NCBI GenBank assembly: GCA_964455935.1 | Contig: CAYVZU010000016.1 | Location: 1-43,931 of the forward strand | Reading direction: 5' to 3' | Source of the DNA: CAYVZU01 sp964455935 | GTDB taxonomy: Bacteria; Fibrobacterota; CAYVZU01 | DNA length: 43,931 nucleotides | Shown: positions 6,916 through 15,519 of the stretch, one piece after another | How positions within the stretch are numbered: position 1 is the first letter of the stretch | Layout of the letters: each line of letters begins with the position of its first letter | Notes under the pieces: model-generated | Database searches by the model: none | What the model saw: the letters and a program-made list of their open reading frames with translations, nothing else | What the model was told of the DNA's origin: nothing | Made by a program: the position numbers and the translations under genes

Positions 6916-8690
6916 GCGAACTCCCTGCGCTCGATGGTGGATGAGGTGGCGCTCGTAAGCTGGAGTTCGCGCATTCGCGCGCCAAAACTTTGGTTGAGGA
7001 ACTCCTCGATTTCGCCCGAGGTTTCCATCTGCATGGCTTTGGCGCAGCCGATCCGGACCTCGTCGTAGCTTACGGACCGAAGAAACTTCTTGATCGCCAG
7101 AACCGAAGCGGGGCTGATCGAAAGTTCGTCCACGCCCATGCCCAGCAGGAGCACGGCGGTCAGCGGGTCCGAGGCCATTTCGCCGCACACGCCCACCCAG
7201 ATGTCATTGGAATGTCCCGCGTCCACCGCGTGCTTGATTAAGCGCAGCACGGCCGGATGCAGAGGACGGTATAGCGACGCGATTCGCTCGTTGGAGCGGT
7301 CCACGGCCAGAGTGAACTGAATCAGATCGTTGGTCCCGATCGAGAAAAAGTCCACTTTGGCGGCAAGCTGATCGGCAATCATAACCGCGCCCGGGGTTTC
7401 GATCATCAATCCCGTCTCGATAGTGGGGTCAAATTTAATTTTTTTATCTCTGAGCTCCGATTTCACGCGGGCCAGAATCTCCTGAACGTCATGGAGTTCC
7501 TCCGGGAACGTGATCATGGGGAACATGATGCGGACTTTGCCAAAGACACTGGCTCGCAGAATGGCGCGCAGCTGCGTTTCGAAGACTTGCGGCCGGTCGA
7601 GGCAGACGCGGATCGAGCGCCATCCCAGAAACGGATTGAGTTCTTGGACAAAGGGCAGGGCCGGGACCGGTTTGTCGGCTCCCAGGTCCACGGTCCGAAT
7701 GGTCACCTGCTGCGGATGCACGCGCTCGCAGATATGGCGGTAGGCACGGAACTGCTCCTCTTCGCTGGGCAGCGTCTTGCGGTTCAAATACAGGTATTCG
7801 GTCCGGAACAGGCCGATGCCGCAGACGCCGTGCGCCACAATGTTCTCGACCTCAATGGGAAGTTCGGCATTGGCCGCCAGTTCGATGCGTTTTCCGTCGA
7901 GCGTCTCGGCGGGCACGTCGCGCAGCCGCAGCAATTCCTGCTCGCTGTCGGCATAACGCTGCAGGCGCTTCTGGTAGCGGCGCATGGTCTTTTCGTCGGG
8001 GGCCAGAAGGATTTCACCGGCCGTGCCGTCCACAATGATCGTATGCCCGGACCGAATGCTTTCGATGCCGCGGCCGGCCCCCATGACCGCGGGCAGCTCC
8101 AGAGCCCGAGCCACAATGGCCGTATGCGAATTGCGCGATCCCGTTGCGGACACGAAGCCCAGCACCTGGCTTTTGTGCATCTGCACGATATCGGACGGCG
8201 CAAACCCCTGCGCAACCAGAATGACCGGCTGGCTGGCGTCCCGCAGGCGGCGCGGCTCGGCCGCGACAAGCTCGCGGATAATACGGCCGTAGGTATCCTG
8301 AATATCGTCAACCCGCTCTTTGATATAGGGGTTTTTAATGGCCCGGAAATTGGCGACCACGCGCTCCAGGGCCGATTTCAGCGCAACGGCGGCGTTCTTT
8401 TTTTCCTGGCGGATAATGGCTATTGCGGCATCGGTGATGAGCGTATCCTCGAGAAGCGTCCGGTGCGCTTCGAAGATTCGGGCCTCTTCCTGGCCGATTT
8501 CCCGGCGCACCCGATCCGTGACGGCCGCAACATCGTCCTTGGCCTTCGCCACGGCTTTCAGAAACCGGGCCACTTCCTTTTCCACGCGGTTTTCGGCGAT
8601 GGCGAAGTCGGGGATTAACGTTTCTTCTTCGGCGATCACGACGGCCTGGCCGATCGCGATTCCCGGGCTGGCGGGCATGCCTCTGAGCAT
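6912..8690 (-). CDS. ptsI: PTS enzyme I (phosphoenolpyruvate-protein phosphotransferase)
   Basis: Takes phosphate from PEP and passes it to HPr. 592 residues, close to the usual 570-580. The phosphorylated His is His189 in SRNSHTAIVAR; the usual GG before it is replaced by TGSRN. PEP-site blocks follow: FRTEYLYLNRKTLPSEEEQF, NPFLGWRSIR, the IETPGAVMIADQLA stretch and the catalytic Cys502 in VGVCGEMASDP. The last 25 residues are a variable tail. One base separates its ATG from the ptsH stop, and its own stop overlaps hom. No EII permease lies in the window, so the phosphate acceptor is unknown. Confidence 0.93.
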   Translation of the reverse strand: MLRGMPASPGIAIGQAVVIAEEETLIPDFAIAENRVEKEVARFLKAVAKAKDDVAAVTDRVRREIGQEEARIFEAHRTLLEDTLITDAAIAIIRQEKKNAAVALKSALERVVANFRAIKNPYIKERVDDIQDTYGRIIRELVAAEPRRLRDASQPVILVAQGFAPSDIVQMHKSQVLGFVSATGSRNSHTAIVARALELPAVMGAGRGIESIRSGHTIIVDGTAGEILLAPDEKTMRRYQKRLQRYADSEQELLRLRDVPAETLDGKRIELAANAELPIEVENIVAHGVCGIGLFRTEYLYLNRKTLPSEEEQFRAYRHICERVHPQQVTIRTVDLGADKPVPALPFVQELNPFLGWRSIRVCLDRPQVFETQLRAILRASVFGKVRIMFPMITFPEELHDVQEILARVKSELRDKKIKFDPTIETGLMIETPGAVMIADQLAAKVDFFSIGTNDLIQFTLAVDRSNERIASLYRPLHPAVLRLIKHAVDAGHSNDIWVGVCGEMASDPLTAVLLLGMGVDELSISPASVLAIKKFLRSVSYDEVRIGCAKAMQMETSGEIEEFLNQSFGARMRELQLTSATSSTIERREFA

Positions 8691-8691
8691 C

Positions 8692-8958
8692 TCAGGCCTC
8701 GTAGAACTTGTCTTGGACCAGCTTGATCAGCGCGGCCACGACCTCATTTTCATCTTCGCCTTTGGCCTGCAGTTTAAGCTGCGCGCCGCATTCGGCGGCC
8801 AGCATCATCACGCTCATGATGCTGCGGCCATTGGCAACCTGGCTGTCCTTGTGCAGGAAGACCTCGGATTTGAACTTCGTGACCGTCTGCACGATAAGCG
8901 AAGCCGGCCGGGCGTGCAGCCCCAACTTATTTTCGATTGTAACGGTTTTTTCGACCAT
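8692..8958 (-). CDS. ptsH: Phosphocarrier protein HPr
   Basis: 88-residue HPr. The phosphorylated histidine is His15 in KLGLHARPAS. A serine equivalent to the regulatory Ser46 of Firmicutes is present (Ser47 in NGRSIMSVM), so control by an HPr kinase/phosphorylase is possible; that enzyme is not in the window. First gene of ptsH-ptsI-hom. The preceding 106 bp up to the GH57 stop hold the likely promoter, but no strong -35/-10 pair could be picked. Confidence 0.93.
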   Translation of the reverse strand: MVEKTVTIENKLGLHARPASLIVQTVTKFKSEVFLHKDSQVANGRSIMSVMMLAAECGAQLKLQAKGEDENEVVAALIKLVQDKFYEA

Positions 8959-9064
8959 ACACCGGATGGGCGGAAGCCGATAGGCTTGGCAACAACGCCG
9001 CTCCCCTTGGGTTTGAGACGTGGAACATGATGTGGCGAAGCTCTATAAACTAAACCAAGAGAAC

Positions 9065-11182
9065 CTATAATGTCAAAGCCTCAAGCGCCAGCAGATTGTT
9101 CCACGATTCCCCTTTGCCAAGCGCGATTTGCCAGAAGGGCAGAATCACGGACGCCTGGTAGACGCGCTCGTAGCCGCTCTCGGATTGCGAAACGGTTTCG
9201 ATGGGGAACCGCCACCAGGTTGCCGGCCGATTGCTCGACAGGGCCATCTTCAATCGAAGCCATCCGTCATTGAGTTCCAGACAGGCCAGATTCTCGAGCC
9301 ATCCGGCCGACGCCAGATGGCGCGGGCTTACGCTTCCGTCCGGAGTGGAGTAGAAGCGGTCCTGGGCGTTTCCGGCCAGCATGGTGAAGAGAAATTCCAC
9401 GCCAAAACGCAGATCCAGCGCCTCCGGCGATGTGTTTGTGACAGTGTAGCTCGCTTCAATGCGATCTTTGGCCGCGGCGAAGCGCAGGCTTTTCTCGATG
9501 CGCAGGCTCATGTGGCGCTCGCCTTTCCATACATGGCCGTTGCGGCTGAGAGTCAGCACAAGATCCGACCGGGCCTTTTTGGCTTCGCTTTCGTAGGGCT
9601 CCAGGATAAAATCGCCCAACTCGGCGTAGCGCGCTTTGCGGAAGGCCTCAAGATCCGTATCCGGCGCCAGGATGTGGTCGATAAACGAACCCCGGCGATA
9701 CCAGTCGTAATCCAGAAGTTCGTGCAAGCCGCTTTCCTTTGCGCCTTGGGGACCGATCGCGGCGGCCGAGCCCGAGGCCACGATTTTGCGGTGGTAGGCT
9801 TCTTTGCGCCGCGACATGCCGTCGGCGACGTTGATTCCAAACGCCTTCAGATCCATTTCCACCAGTTGGCCGCCCTGCGCGGGACGAAAGCAGTAAAAAC
9901 CGCCCCGGTTGCTGATCAGCACTTCGTCCTGGCCATCGCAGTCGAAATCCACGTTCGTGGCCGTCTGAAAAGAGCCGCTGTGCTCGATGACATCCAGGAG
10001 CTTGTCGGCCTGGATCAGGCGGCGGTACACGGCAAAACGAAGGTGGTTCAGGTACAGACCGCCAAACACGCCATGCCAATACGGGCAGTTGCACTGGCTT
10101 TGCCAGACCAGGTCCTGGGCCTCTTTAAACCGCGGGTCTTCGCCGAATTCGCCCGACAACCGCTCGAGCCGTTGTGACAGCCACAGCATCCGTTTGTGCA
10201 TCTGGTTGGCTTCCGGGTATTTGACCAGAAAATTCCGCCAGAATCCGCCCGAACGAACGAATTGCATTTCGTCTTGCGTAAGGTTCTGGGCCTTCAGCTT
10301 GTCGCGGAGGTCTTCAAACCGTTCCAGGGTATCGCACGGCTGGCTCCATTGGAGCATTTCGGGGTAACTGGTGGCCGGCAGATACACCCGGCCCTGGGCG
10401 CGGCGGTCGCGGCGGNNNNNNNNNNGGTATTCGTCGTAGGTCCACATGCGGATGCCGGGGTCGTCTTCAATACGGCAGTAGAGCCGCTCAAGCCACTGTT
10501 CTTCGTAAACCGAATGGAAGGTTCCCGGCCAGACCCCAAATTTCTCACCGTCGTCGGCGAAAAAGAGGGCGCGGTTGTCGTTGCCATGGGCATAAAGCCA
10601 GTCCATGACCCGGTCCACGCTCTGAAAGGGAATCATGTCGCGCAGTTCGTCGTTGATCGGGAACAGCGCCATGGTCTGGCCCTGCTCCTCGGTCATGTAA
10701 TAGCCGTAAAGCTGGTCCCGCAGCAGGCCGCTCATTTTAAAATGCGTACCGTCGAGAATCGCATAGCGCACGCCGCAGGGTGCAATGACCCGGGGCAGGT
10801 GCGGCTCCCAGACTCGCTCGGCAATCCACATGCCCGCGGGTGTGCTGCCCAGGTTCTTCTGGATGAACTCGTTCTCTTTCCGGATCTGACCGGCCTTGTC
10901 CCGGTCCGGGATAATCGGCAGAATCGGCTCGTAAAATCCGCCGGTGAGAATCTCGACCTGACCCCTTTCCACCAGCTTGCGCACTCGTTTAATGTAGTCG
11001 GGATGGCGCTCGAGCAGCCATTGCAGAAGGATGCCGGAGGTGTGCAGCGATATCTTGATGGTCGGGTGTCGCTCCAGCAGCTCCAGGAAAGGGGCATAGC
11101 CCTTTGCATAAGAGTCTTCCATGACATGGTCGAAATTACCGATGGGCTGGTGATTGTGAACCGCGAAAAGGAAATTGATCAT
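9065..11182 (-). CDS. GH57 4-alpha-glucanotransferase or alpha-amylase
   Basis: Acts on alpha-1,4-glucans (glycogen, maltodextrin). About 705 residues with the scaffold gap counted. The GH57 barrel opens with FLFAVHNHQPIGNF; the predicted nucleophile is Glu122 in WIAERVWEPHLP and the acid is in FFADDGEKFGVWPG (Asp210/Asp211), both matching the Thermococcus litoralis enzyme family. The C-terminal half is rich in beta strands, fitting the DUF1925/DUF1926 domains usual in this subfamily. No signal peptide, so probably cytosolic glycogen turnover. ATG at 11182 follows GGAGG. It has no close operon partner; ptsH is 106 bp downstream. Ten Ns fall at about residue 255 and happen to keep the frame. 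Confidence 0.88.
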   Translation of the reverse strand: MINFLFAVHNHQPIGNFDHVMEDSYAKGYAPFLELLERHPTIKISLHTSGILLQWLLERHPDYIKRVRKLVERGQVEILTGGFYEPILPIIPDRDKAGQIRKENEFIQKNLGSTPAGMWIAERVWEPHLPRVIAPCGVRYAILDGTHFKMSGLLRDQLYGYYMTEEQGQTMALFPINDELRDMIPFQSVDRVMDWLYAHGNDNRALFFADDGEKFGVWPGTFHSVYEEQWLERLYCRIEDDPGIRMWTYDEYXXXXRRDRRAQGRVYLPATSYPEMLQWSQPCDTLERFEDLRDKLKAQNLTQDEMQFVRSGGFWRNFLVKYPEANQMHKRMLWLSQRLERLSGEFGEDPRFKEAQDLVWQSQCNCPYWHGVFGGLYLNHLRFAVYRRLIQADKLLDVIEHSGSFQTATNVDFDCDGQDEVLISNRGGFYCFRPAQGGQLVEMDLKAFGINVADGMSRRKEAYHRKIVASGSAAAIGPQGAKESGLHELLDYDWYRRGSFIDHILAPDTDLEAFRKARYAELGDFILEPYESEAKKARSDLVLTLSRNGHVWKGERHMSLRIEKSLRFAAAKDRIEASYTVTNTSPEALDLRFGVEFLFTMLAGNAQDRFYSTPDGSVSPRHLASAGWLENLACLELNDGWLRLKMALSSNRPATWWRFPIETVSQSESGYERVYQASVILPFWQIALGKGESWNNLLALEALTL
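10416..10425. other. Scaffold gap of 10 N inside the GH57 gene
   Basis: Ten undetermined bases flanked by GC-rich, repetitive-looking sequence (GGCGGTCGCGGCGG). The frame is the same on both sides if the gap is 10 nt, 13 nt or another length that is 1 modulo 3. Confidence 0.98.
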
Positions 11183-11537
11183 GCCTGCCTCCGTGAGGTT
11201 TCAAATTCCAGTCAAAGGCGTTACTGCCCGGATTCGCATCTGGCCACCATCCCTCACCCACTGGAGAGAACAAGGTGAGGGTGTCTGGACTGTGAGTAGT
11301 TGCTCAAATGCAAAATGCAAAAAACCAGAGGGGCTGGACAAGCCGCACCAGAATCAAGCTGGGATCCGGGTGATGTTTGCTGCATATATGTGACTGTCCA
11401 GGATAGGAATTTCCATCGCCCCTCGGTGAGCGAGGGTAGCCGTCCTCCGTAGCAGTTCTACTGCGGAGGGTGGAGGTGAGGGAGCGAAGGCCGGATAGCC
11501 CTGCTGCAGGACAGTTTCTTGCCTCAGCTTTTTTCTT
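11183..11537. other. Intergenic stretch, hairpin-rich, no gene seen
   Basis: No frame here looks like a protein. A near-perfect hairpin, CCTCCGTAGCAG (11444-11455) against CTACTGCGGAGG (11458-11469), follows a smaller CCTCG/CGAGG stem (11421-11435). Such stacked G-rich stems are common in intergenic repeats; no RNA family is recognised. Confidence 0.5.
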
Positions 11538-11958
11538 GTGCGGCACGCACTTGTGAGTGGGCCTCTAGGCATGCTGGGACATTTGGATGTGGCGGCGGAC
11601 ACGCTTTTGCAGGCCTGGACGCTGTATCCCCGGCCTCCCCATTTTGGCAAAGGAGCTGAATGTGTAAACACCCATTTCATGAGCCTGCTTCAGGGTCGCC
11701 ATGTTGAGGCCGCCGAAGAGGGGAGGGCCGCTTGTAAGGGCGCAACAGGCCCTTACCGCTTGCATCCTGTTTGAACTGGGTGGAGAGGCGCGCAAGGCGC
11801 AGGAAACCTGGAACGCCGTAATCGCGCGCTTTCCTCAAGAACAGCATGCTTTTTTTTGGGTCCCGTGGCTCAATTCCTTGTCTCGAATAATCCGGCGGGA
11901 ATCGAGGGTGTCTCCTTTCAAACAGGATGCGCTCCCATTTGCTGGGTCTGCTCCGTGA
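11538..11958 (+). pseudogene. Probable TPR-protein remnant in two frames
   Basis: From GTG 11538 one frame reads GMLGHLDVAADTLLQAWTLYPRPPHFGKG and FMSLLQGRHVEAAEEG, with the helical A/L spacing of TPR repeats. It stops at 11774. The adjacent frame, open from 11701 to 11958, reads RAQQALTACILFELGGEARK and AQETWNAVIARFPQEQHAFF, again TPR-like. A single indel near 11730-11740 would join them into one polypeptide of about 140 residues. There is no SD and no signal peptide. The following 260 bp up to 12220 hold nothing I can support. Confidence 0.35.
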
Positions 11959-12225
11959 AGACCGACACAGGAAGGACCAGACGCAGATCTTTTTCCGGTT
12001 TAGCAACGAATTCGATCCCGCTCTGCGTTGGCCCGCATATTTTTCTCGGATTAAACTTACCGGATCGCCGTGGGTCTGTGATCGAAGTTGGTCCGGCTCA
12101 AAATAAAGTGACCGTTAAAGCTTGCGCAACATCTTTGGGCTGTGACTCAAAGCTCGCCCGGAGACACAACGAATTGCTTGCGCTTGGTGGCGGAAAAGAA
12201 TAAATCTTCGGTAGGGAGGGTTTAC

Positions 12226-12462
12226 TTGGCGTTTATTAAAGCCTTACGGATGATTATCGGCGGGGCCGCCCTGGTCATTGCGTGCCTGTTGTTTGCTTAT
12301 GAGTGCACGGCCGTTCTGGATCCCGCGGGAACCCTGCTGGCCCGGAAAATTTTCTTTTTGCAACATACCTGCACATTGGTCTGCCACGCTTTGGTTTCGC
12401 TATCGGCTCTGGGCTTTCTTGCCATCGCCATTCTCCTATTAATGCGGCGTGGCGCCAACTAA
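12226..12462 (+). CDS. Small two-TM membrane protein of unknown function, 78 aa
   Basis: TTG at 12226 preceded by GGAGGG (12215-12220). Two hydrophobic segments, about residues 8-26 (LRMIIGGAALVIACLLFAY) and 52-72 (CHALVSLSALGFLAIAILLL), flank a short loop with C-rich QHTCTLVCH. The charged MRRGAN tail would be cytoplasmic by the positive-inside rule, giving an N-in/C-in hairpin. It stands alone, ending 57 bp before the GH127 gene that points the other way. The family is not recognised; the start codon is the least certain point. Confidence 0.5.
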   Translation: MAFIKALRMIIGGAALVIACLLFAYECTAVLDPAGTLLARKIFFLQHTCTLVCHALVSLSALGFLAIAILLLMRRGAN

Positions 12463-12519
12463 TCCGATTTTCTTCGGTGCCCGGGGAGGCACGACAGTGC
12501 AACCCCGTTTTGAGAATCC

Positions 12520-14384
12520 TCAGTCCAGAGCCGTTGGAAACTCTGCGATGCGAAGGTTGGTGCAGCCGTAGGGAATGAGGGTTATGATTTCCGCCGCGCC
12601 CTCGGCTTTCACGGGTTTGCTGATCTCCCCGGCCGAACCATTGACCTCGATCCATCCCGGCACTCGCCGGGCTTGGACCTTTAGTGCCACAGGGGCTGTG
12701 TCGGGCGAAAAGACCGGATTTCCCATTGGCTGCTCCTGAACCGCCGCGGCAATGACCGCAGCCTCCGGCTTTACGTCCAGAGCGTAGTTCCAGGGTGTCT
12801 TCGCATACACCTCCCAATCCGCGTGGGGCAGCTCGCGCCCGGGCTTATCGGCATTGATCCGCTTCCATTCCTCTTCTATTTTCAGGCCGAATACAAGCGG
12901 GCCACGCAATACCGAGACGGCCCGGTTCGGCCGGTGCTCGACTCGCACATCCATGGGAAGTGAAAGATTCACGCGGGTCTCTCCGCTCCATTCGTGATCG
13001 ATGCGCTCGAAAGTTCCGGCCTTTGCTCGGCGCGGGGCCTCGCCTTCGACGAAGATGGATGCTTTGCCCGCCCAGGACGGAATGCGGAGCACCAAGGGGA
13101 ATCGAAGCGGTTTGGACACGCTCACAACGAAGTTGAGCATATCCCGGAAAGGATACTCGGTCTCCAAGGTAACCGTGACTGGTACCCCCGCGATTTTGGT
13201 TTCAACCCGTGAAGGAGCATAGGCCACGGCGGCCAGCCCATGATCCGCCGTGCGCATCCACATGTGCTCGATGAATTTGGACCAACCCTGGCCTACATCG
13301 GCGGCGCAGCAGCCAAAATTTGGCTCGAACCCAAATATGTTTGAATCCGGATTATTGGTGGTTCCGATCCGGCCTTTCCTTGCGCTGCACTCGATTTGGT
13401 TTGCCTGCTGATACCATTGATAAGACCACATATCCGGCGNNNNNNNNNNAAAGCATTAAACGCAATGCGTTCGAGCCGATCGCCGAACGGGGAATCGCCC
13501 ATAATAGACAACAGCAACTCCAGCGAATACATATATTCCACGACGGCGCAAAGGTGGGTGCCCTGGACCGGACTCTTGCCGGCCAGGCATTCGTCACCGG
13601 CAAAAACGCCTGTTACCATTCCGTAGTATTCGTCAAGCGCGCGGATCAGCCCGCGCACAAACTGGAAATCCGCGTCGTCCTGGGTCAGCCTACCCCATAG
13701 TCCATGCGCTTTAATGGCCATGGCATTGTTGATAACATGGCTCATCGAATTACAGTGGCCTGCGGCGGTCTGTTGTGCATAGGGCCATTGCTGAAAATGT
13801 TGGCGCCAATTAAATCCCTGCGCATGCAGTTTCACGGAAAGATCGATGAGCCATTCTTCTCCGGTCCGCTCGTACAGCCACCAAATGGCAACAAGGGCCT
13901 CGAACCACCGGAACTGGCCCCCTGCCGCGAGGGGATTCCGGTCGATATAGCGATCCAGGTTCGCCAGAGACTTTGTCACGGCCCCCGGGATGCGGGAATC
14001 GGCCGTCGCGTCGAAATACGCCACAAGCATTTTAAGGGCCGCAAACTGGGACCAGATGTCATTGGATGAATCATTGCGCGGCCCCAGCCAGCCGTCATCC
14101 CGCTGATGTGTAATGATATAGTCGAGATAACCCGCGATCCGTTTTTTCAGCGGCTCGTCACTGAGAATCCAAGCCAGGGGAATCATTCCGTCAAGCCAAT
14201 AAAGCATCCGCTCCCGGCTTTTGGATGGTCCGCCGATCCAGGCGCTGTCTTTGATGTCGGGCCAGAACTCGTCCAAATGACCGCTCAACCCATCGGCCTG
14301 TATCCGCAGCTGGCGGGCCAACCAACCCAAAGGCGTAATGGCACCGATTGGAAGGGGAGAAAATGCGGGCGTTTTCAGTTTCAT
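12520..14384 (-). CDS. GH127 (DUF1680) beta-L-arabinofuranosidase-like protein, split by a scaffold gap
   Basis: One gene read in two pieces: residues from ATG 14384 (SD GGAGATC upstream) to ERIAFNA, then ten Ns, then PDMWSYQWYQQANQIEC to the stop at 12520. The two halves are in different frames only because the gap is drawn as 10 bases. The N-terminal two thirds form an (alpha/alpha)6 barrel typical of GH127, with QRDDGWLGP near 93 and GTHLCAVVEYMYSLE near 280. After the gap the GCCAADVGQGW motif holds the paired cysteines that, in characterised GH127 enzymes, provide the zinc-bound nucleophile. A beta-sandwich domain follows. No signal peptide is visible, so it is probably intracellular and acts on oligosaccharides taken up by other systems. 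Expected length about 622 residues. Confidence 0.88.
13440..13449. other. Scaffold gap of 10 N inside the GH127 gene
   Basis: The coding frame differs by one base across this gap, so its true length is not 10. The protein context (FNA before, PDMW after; six residues usually lie between) predicts 14 missing bases, which also makes the full gene a whole number of codons (1869 bp). Confidence 0.95.
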
Positions 14385-14477
14385 GGGATCTCCTTCATTT
14401 GGCCGGTCGGTCCTTCGGTCGTCTTCGGCTAAGGAAAATCCCTTTCTACAGCAAGGACAGCAACGTTGACGCGGTGC

Positions 14478-15416
14478 TCAATTCAGGAATCGGTCGGCAA
14501 CGAGTGTTGCGCTCAAAACCAGGCCAAACAACAAATGAAGTCTCACGCCCCCGGCCATAGCTGAAATAAACATGCCCGGCCTCTCGTATCTGCGCCGGGC
14601 CACGGCCGCCACCTCCAATGCCATGGGGAATGTGGCGCAGGCCCCCAGGGAAACCGTTGGAAGGCGCTCTTTGAATACCGCAAGGGCAAGCAGCAGGAAG
14701 GGAAGCAAAATCGCGATCTGGACAATCCGTCCGGCTCTTCTGCGGCCAAGCCGGACCACCAGATTGCGTTTTTCCGAGGCCCTGTCCGCAGGATAGTCTG
14801 GAAATTGGTTCAGGAAAAGAACCAAAATAATCAGGACTGAAATTGGAAGCCCGACCCATAGGACAGTGGAGCTATGGTGCCCCGTCTGCACGAAATAGCT
14901 CCCCAACACGGGAAGAATGCCAAAGGCCAGGCCCACTGCGATCTCGCCCAATCCTCGATGGGCAAGTCGAACGGGGTTGCCGGAATAGCCGTAGCCAAGA
15001 AGGATGCCGGATAGCCCCAGGAGAAGGATCAGCGGTCCGGGCGTTCGAACGAACAGAACTAGGCCGGCGATGCTGCCGATTGTCAAAAAGCAGATGGATC
15101 CAGATAAAACCGCGCTGGCGGAAAGCAATCCGTCCTGAATCGAACGGCTTCCACCGCTAAAGGGAGTTGGCAAAACATTGATCTCGTCGCAACCCGATTT
15201 GTGGTCGCAGTAATCGTTAAGCAGGTTCGCCCCGGCATGCAGGCAGGCCATGGCAAACAATGTCAGCGTGAAGAGCACGGGATCGAAACGGCCCTCGGCG
15301 TACCAGGCCAGCGAAGCGCCCGCAAGCACTGGAACCAGAGAGGCAGTCAGGAACTGCGCCCGAATGGCTCTTAGCCAAATGATAGGGCGAATAGCTCCGA
15401 ATTGTTCGAGACTCAT
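14478..15416 (-). CDS. menA: UbiA-family prenyltransferase, 1,4-dihydroxy-2-naphthoate type
   Basis: Transfers a polyprenyl chain to an aromatic acceptor in the membrane, probably in menaquinone synthesis. 312 residues with about eight hydrophobic helices. The first aspartate-rich motif is NDYCDHKSGCDE (near residue 76) and the second is NQFPDYPADRASEKRNLVVRLG (near 203), the MenA-like form. The start ATG 15416 follows AGGAGA. It lies between glmS and the GH127 gene, all on the minus strand, spaced by roughly 100 bp; no other quinone genes are nearby. Other UbiA members (heme O or ubiquinone enzymes) are less likely from the NDYxD and DYPAD pattern. Confidence 0.8.
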   Translation of the reverse strand: MSLEQFGAIRPIIWLRAIRAQFLTASLVPVLAGASLAWYAEGRFDPVLFTLTLFAMACLHAGANLLNDYCDHKSGCDEINVLPTPFSGGSRSIQDGLLSASAVLSGSICFLTIGSIAGLVLFVRTPGPLILLLGLSGILLGYGYSGNPVRLAHRGLGEIAVGLAFGILPVLGSYFVQTGHHSSTVLWVGLPISVLIILVLFLNQFPDYPADRASEKRNLVVRLGRRRAGRIVQIAILLPFLLLALAVFKERLPTVSLGACATFPMALEVAAVARRRYERPGMFISAMAGGVRLHLLFGLVLSATLVADRFLN

Positions 15417-15474
15417 GGGTTCTCCTGGGAAAATTAATTGGAAATTTTTAATTGGAGAATTGAAGACCGGCGAA

Positions 15475-15506
15475 GAATTTCCAATGCCAATTAAGTTAGG
15501 AAATTC
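15475..15506. repeat. Inverted repeat downstream of glmS
   Basis: GAATTTCC (15475-15482) and GGAAATTC (15499-15506) form a perfect 8-bp stem with a 16-nt AT-rich loop just after the glmS stop. The neighbouring AATTAATTGG units resemble low-complexity intergenic repeats seen near 37985 as well. It could help end glmS transcription, but there is no clear U-run. Confidence 0.35.
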
Positions 15507-15519
15507 TCAGAAGCCGGAA

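Noticed and set aside
4118..8690. Long plus-strand frames opposite thrC, hom and ptsI (up to 375 codons)
   Set aside because: They are antisense shadows of well-conserved enzymes with GC-rich codons; no start signals and no family resemblance.
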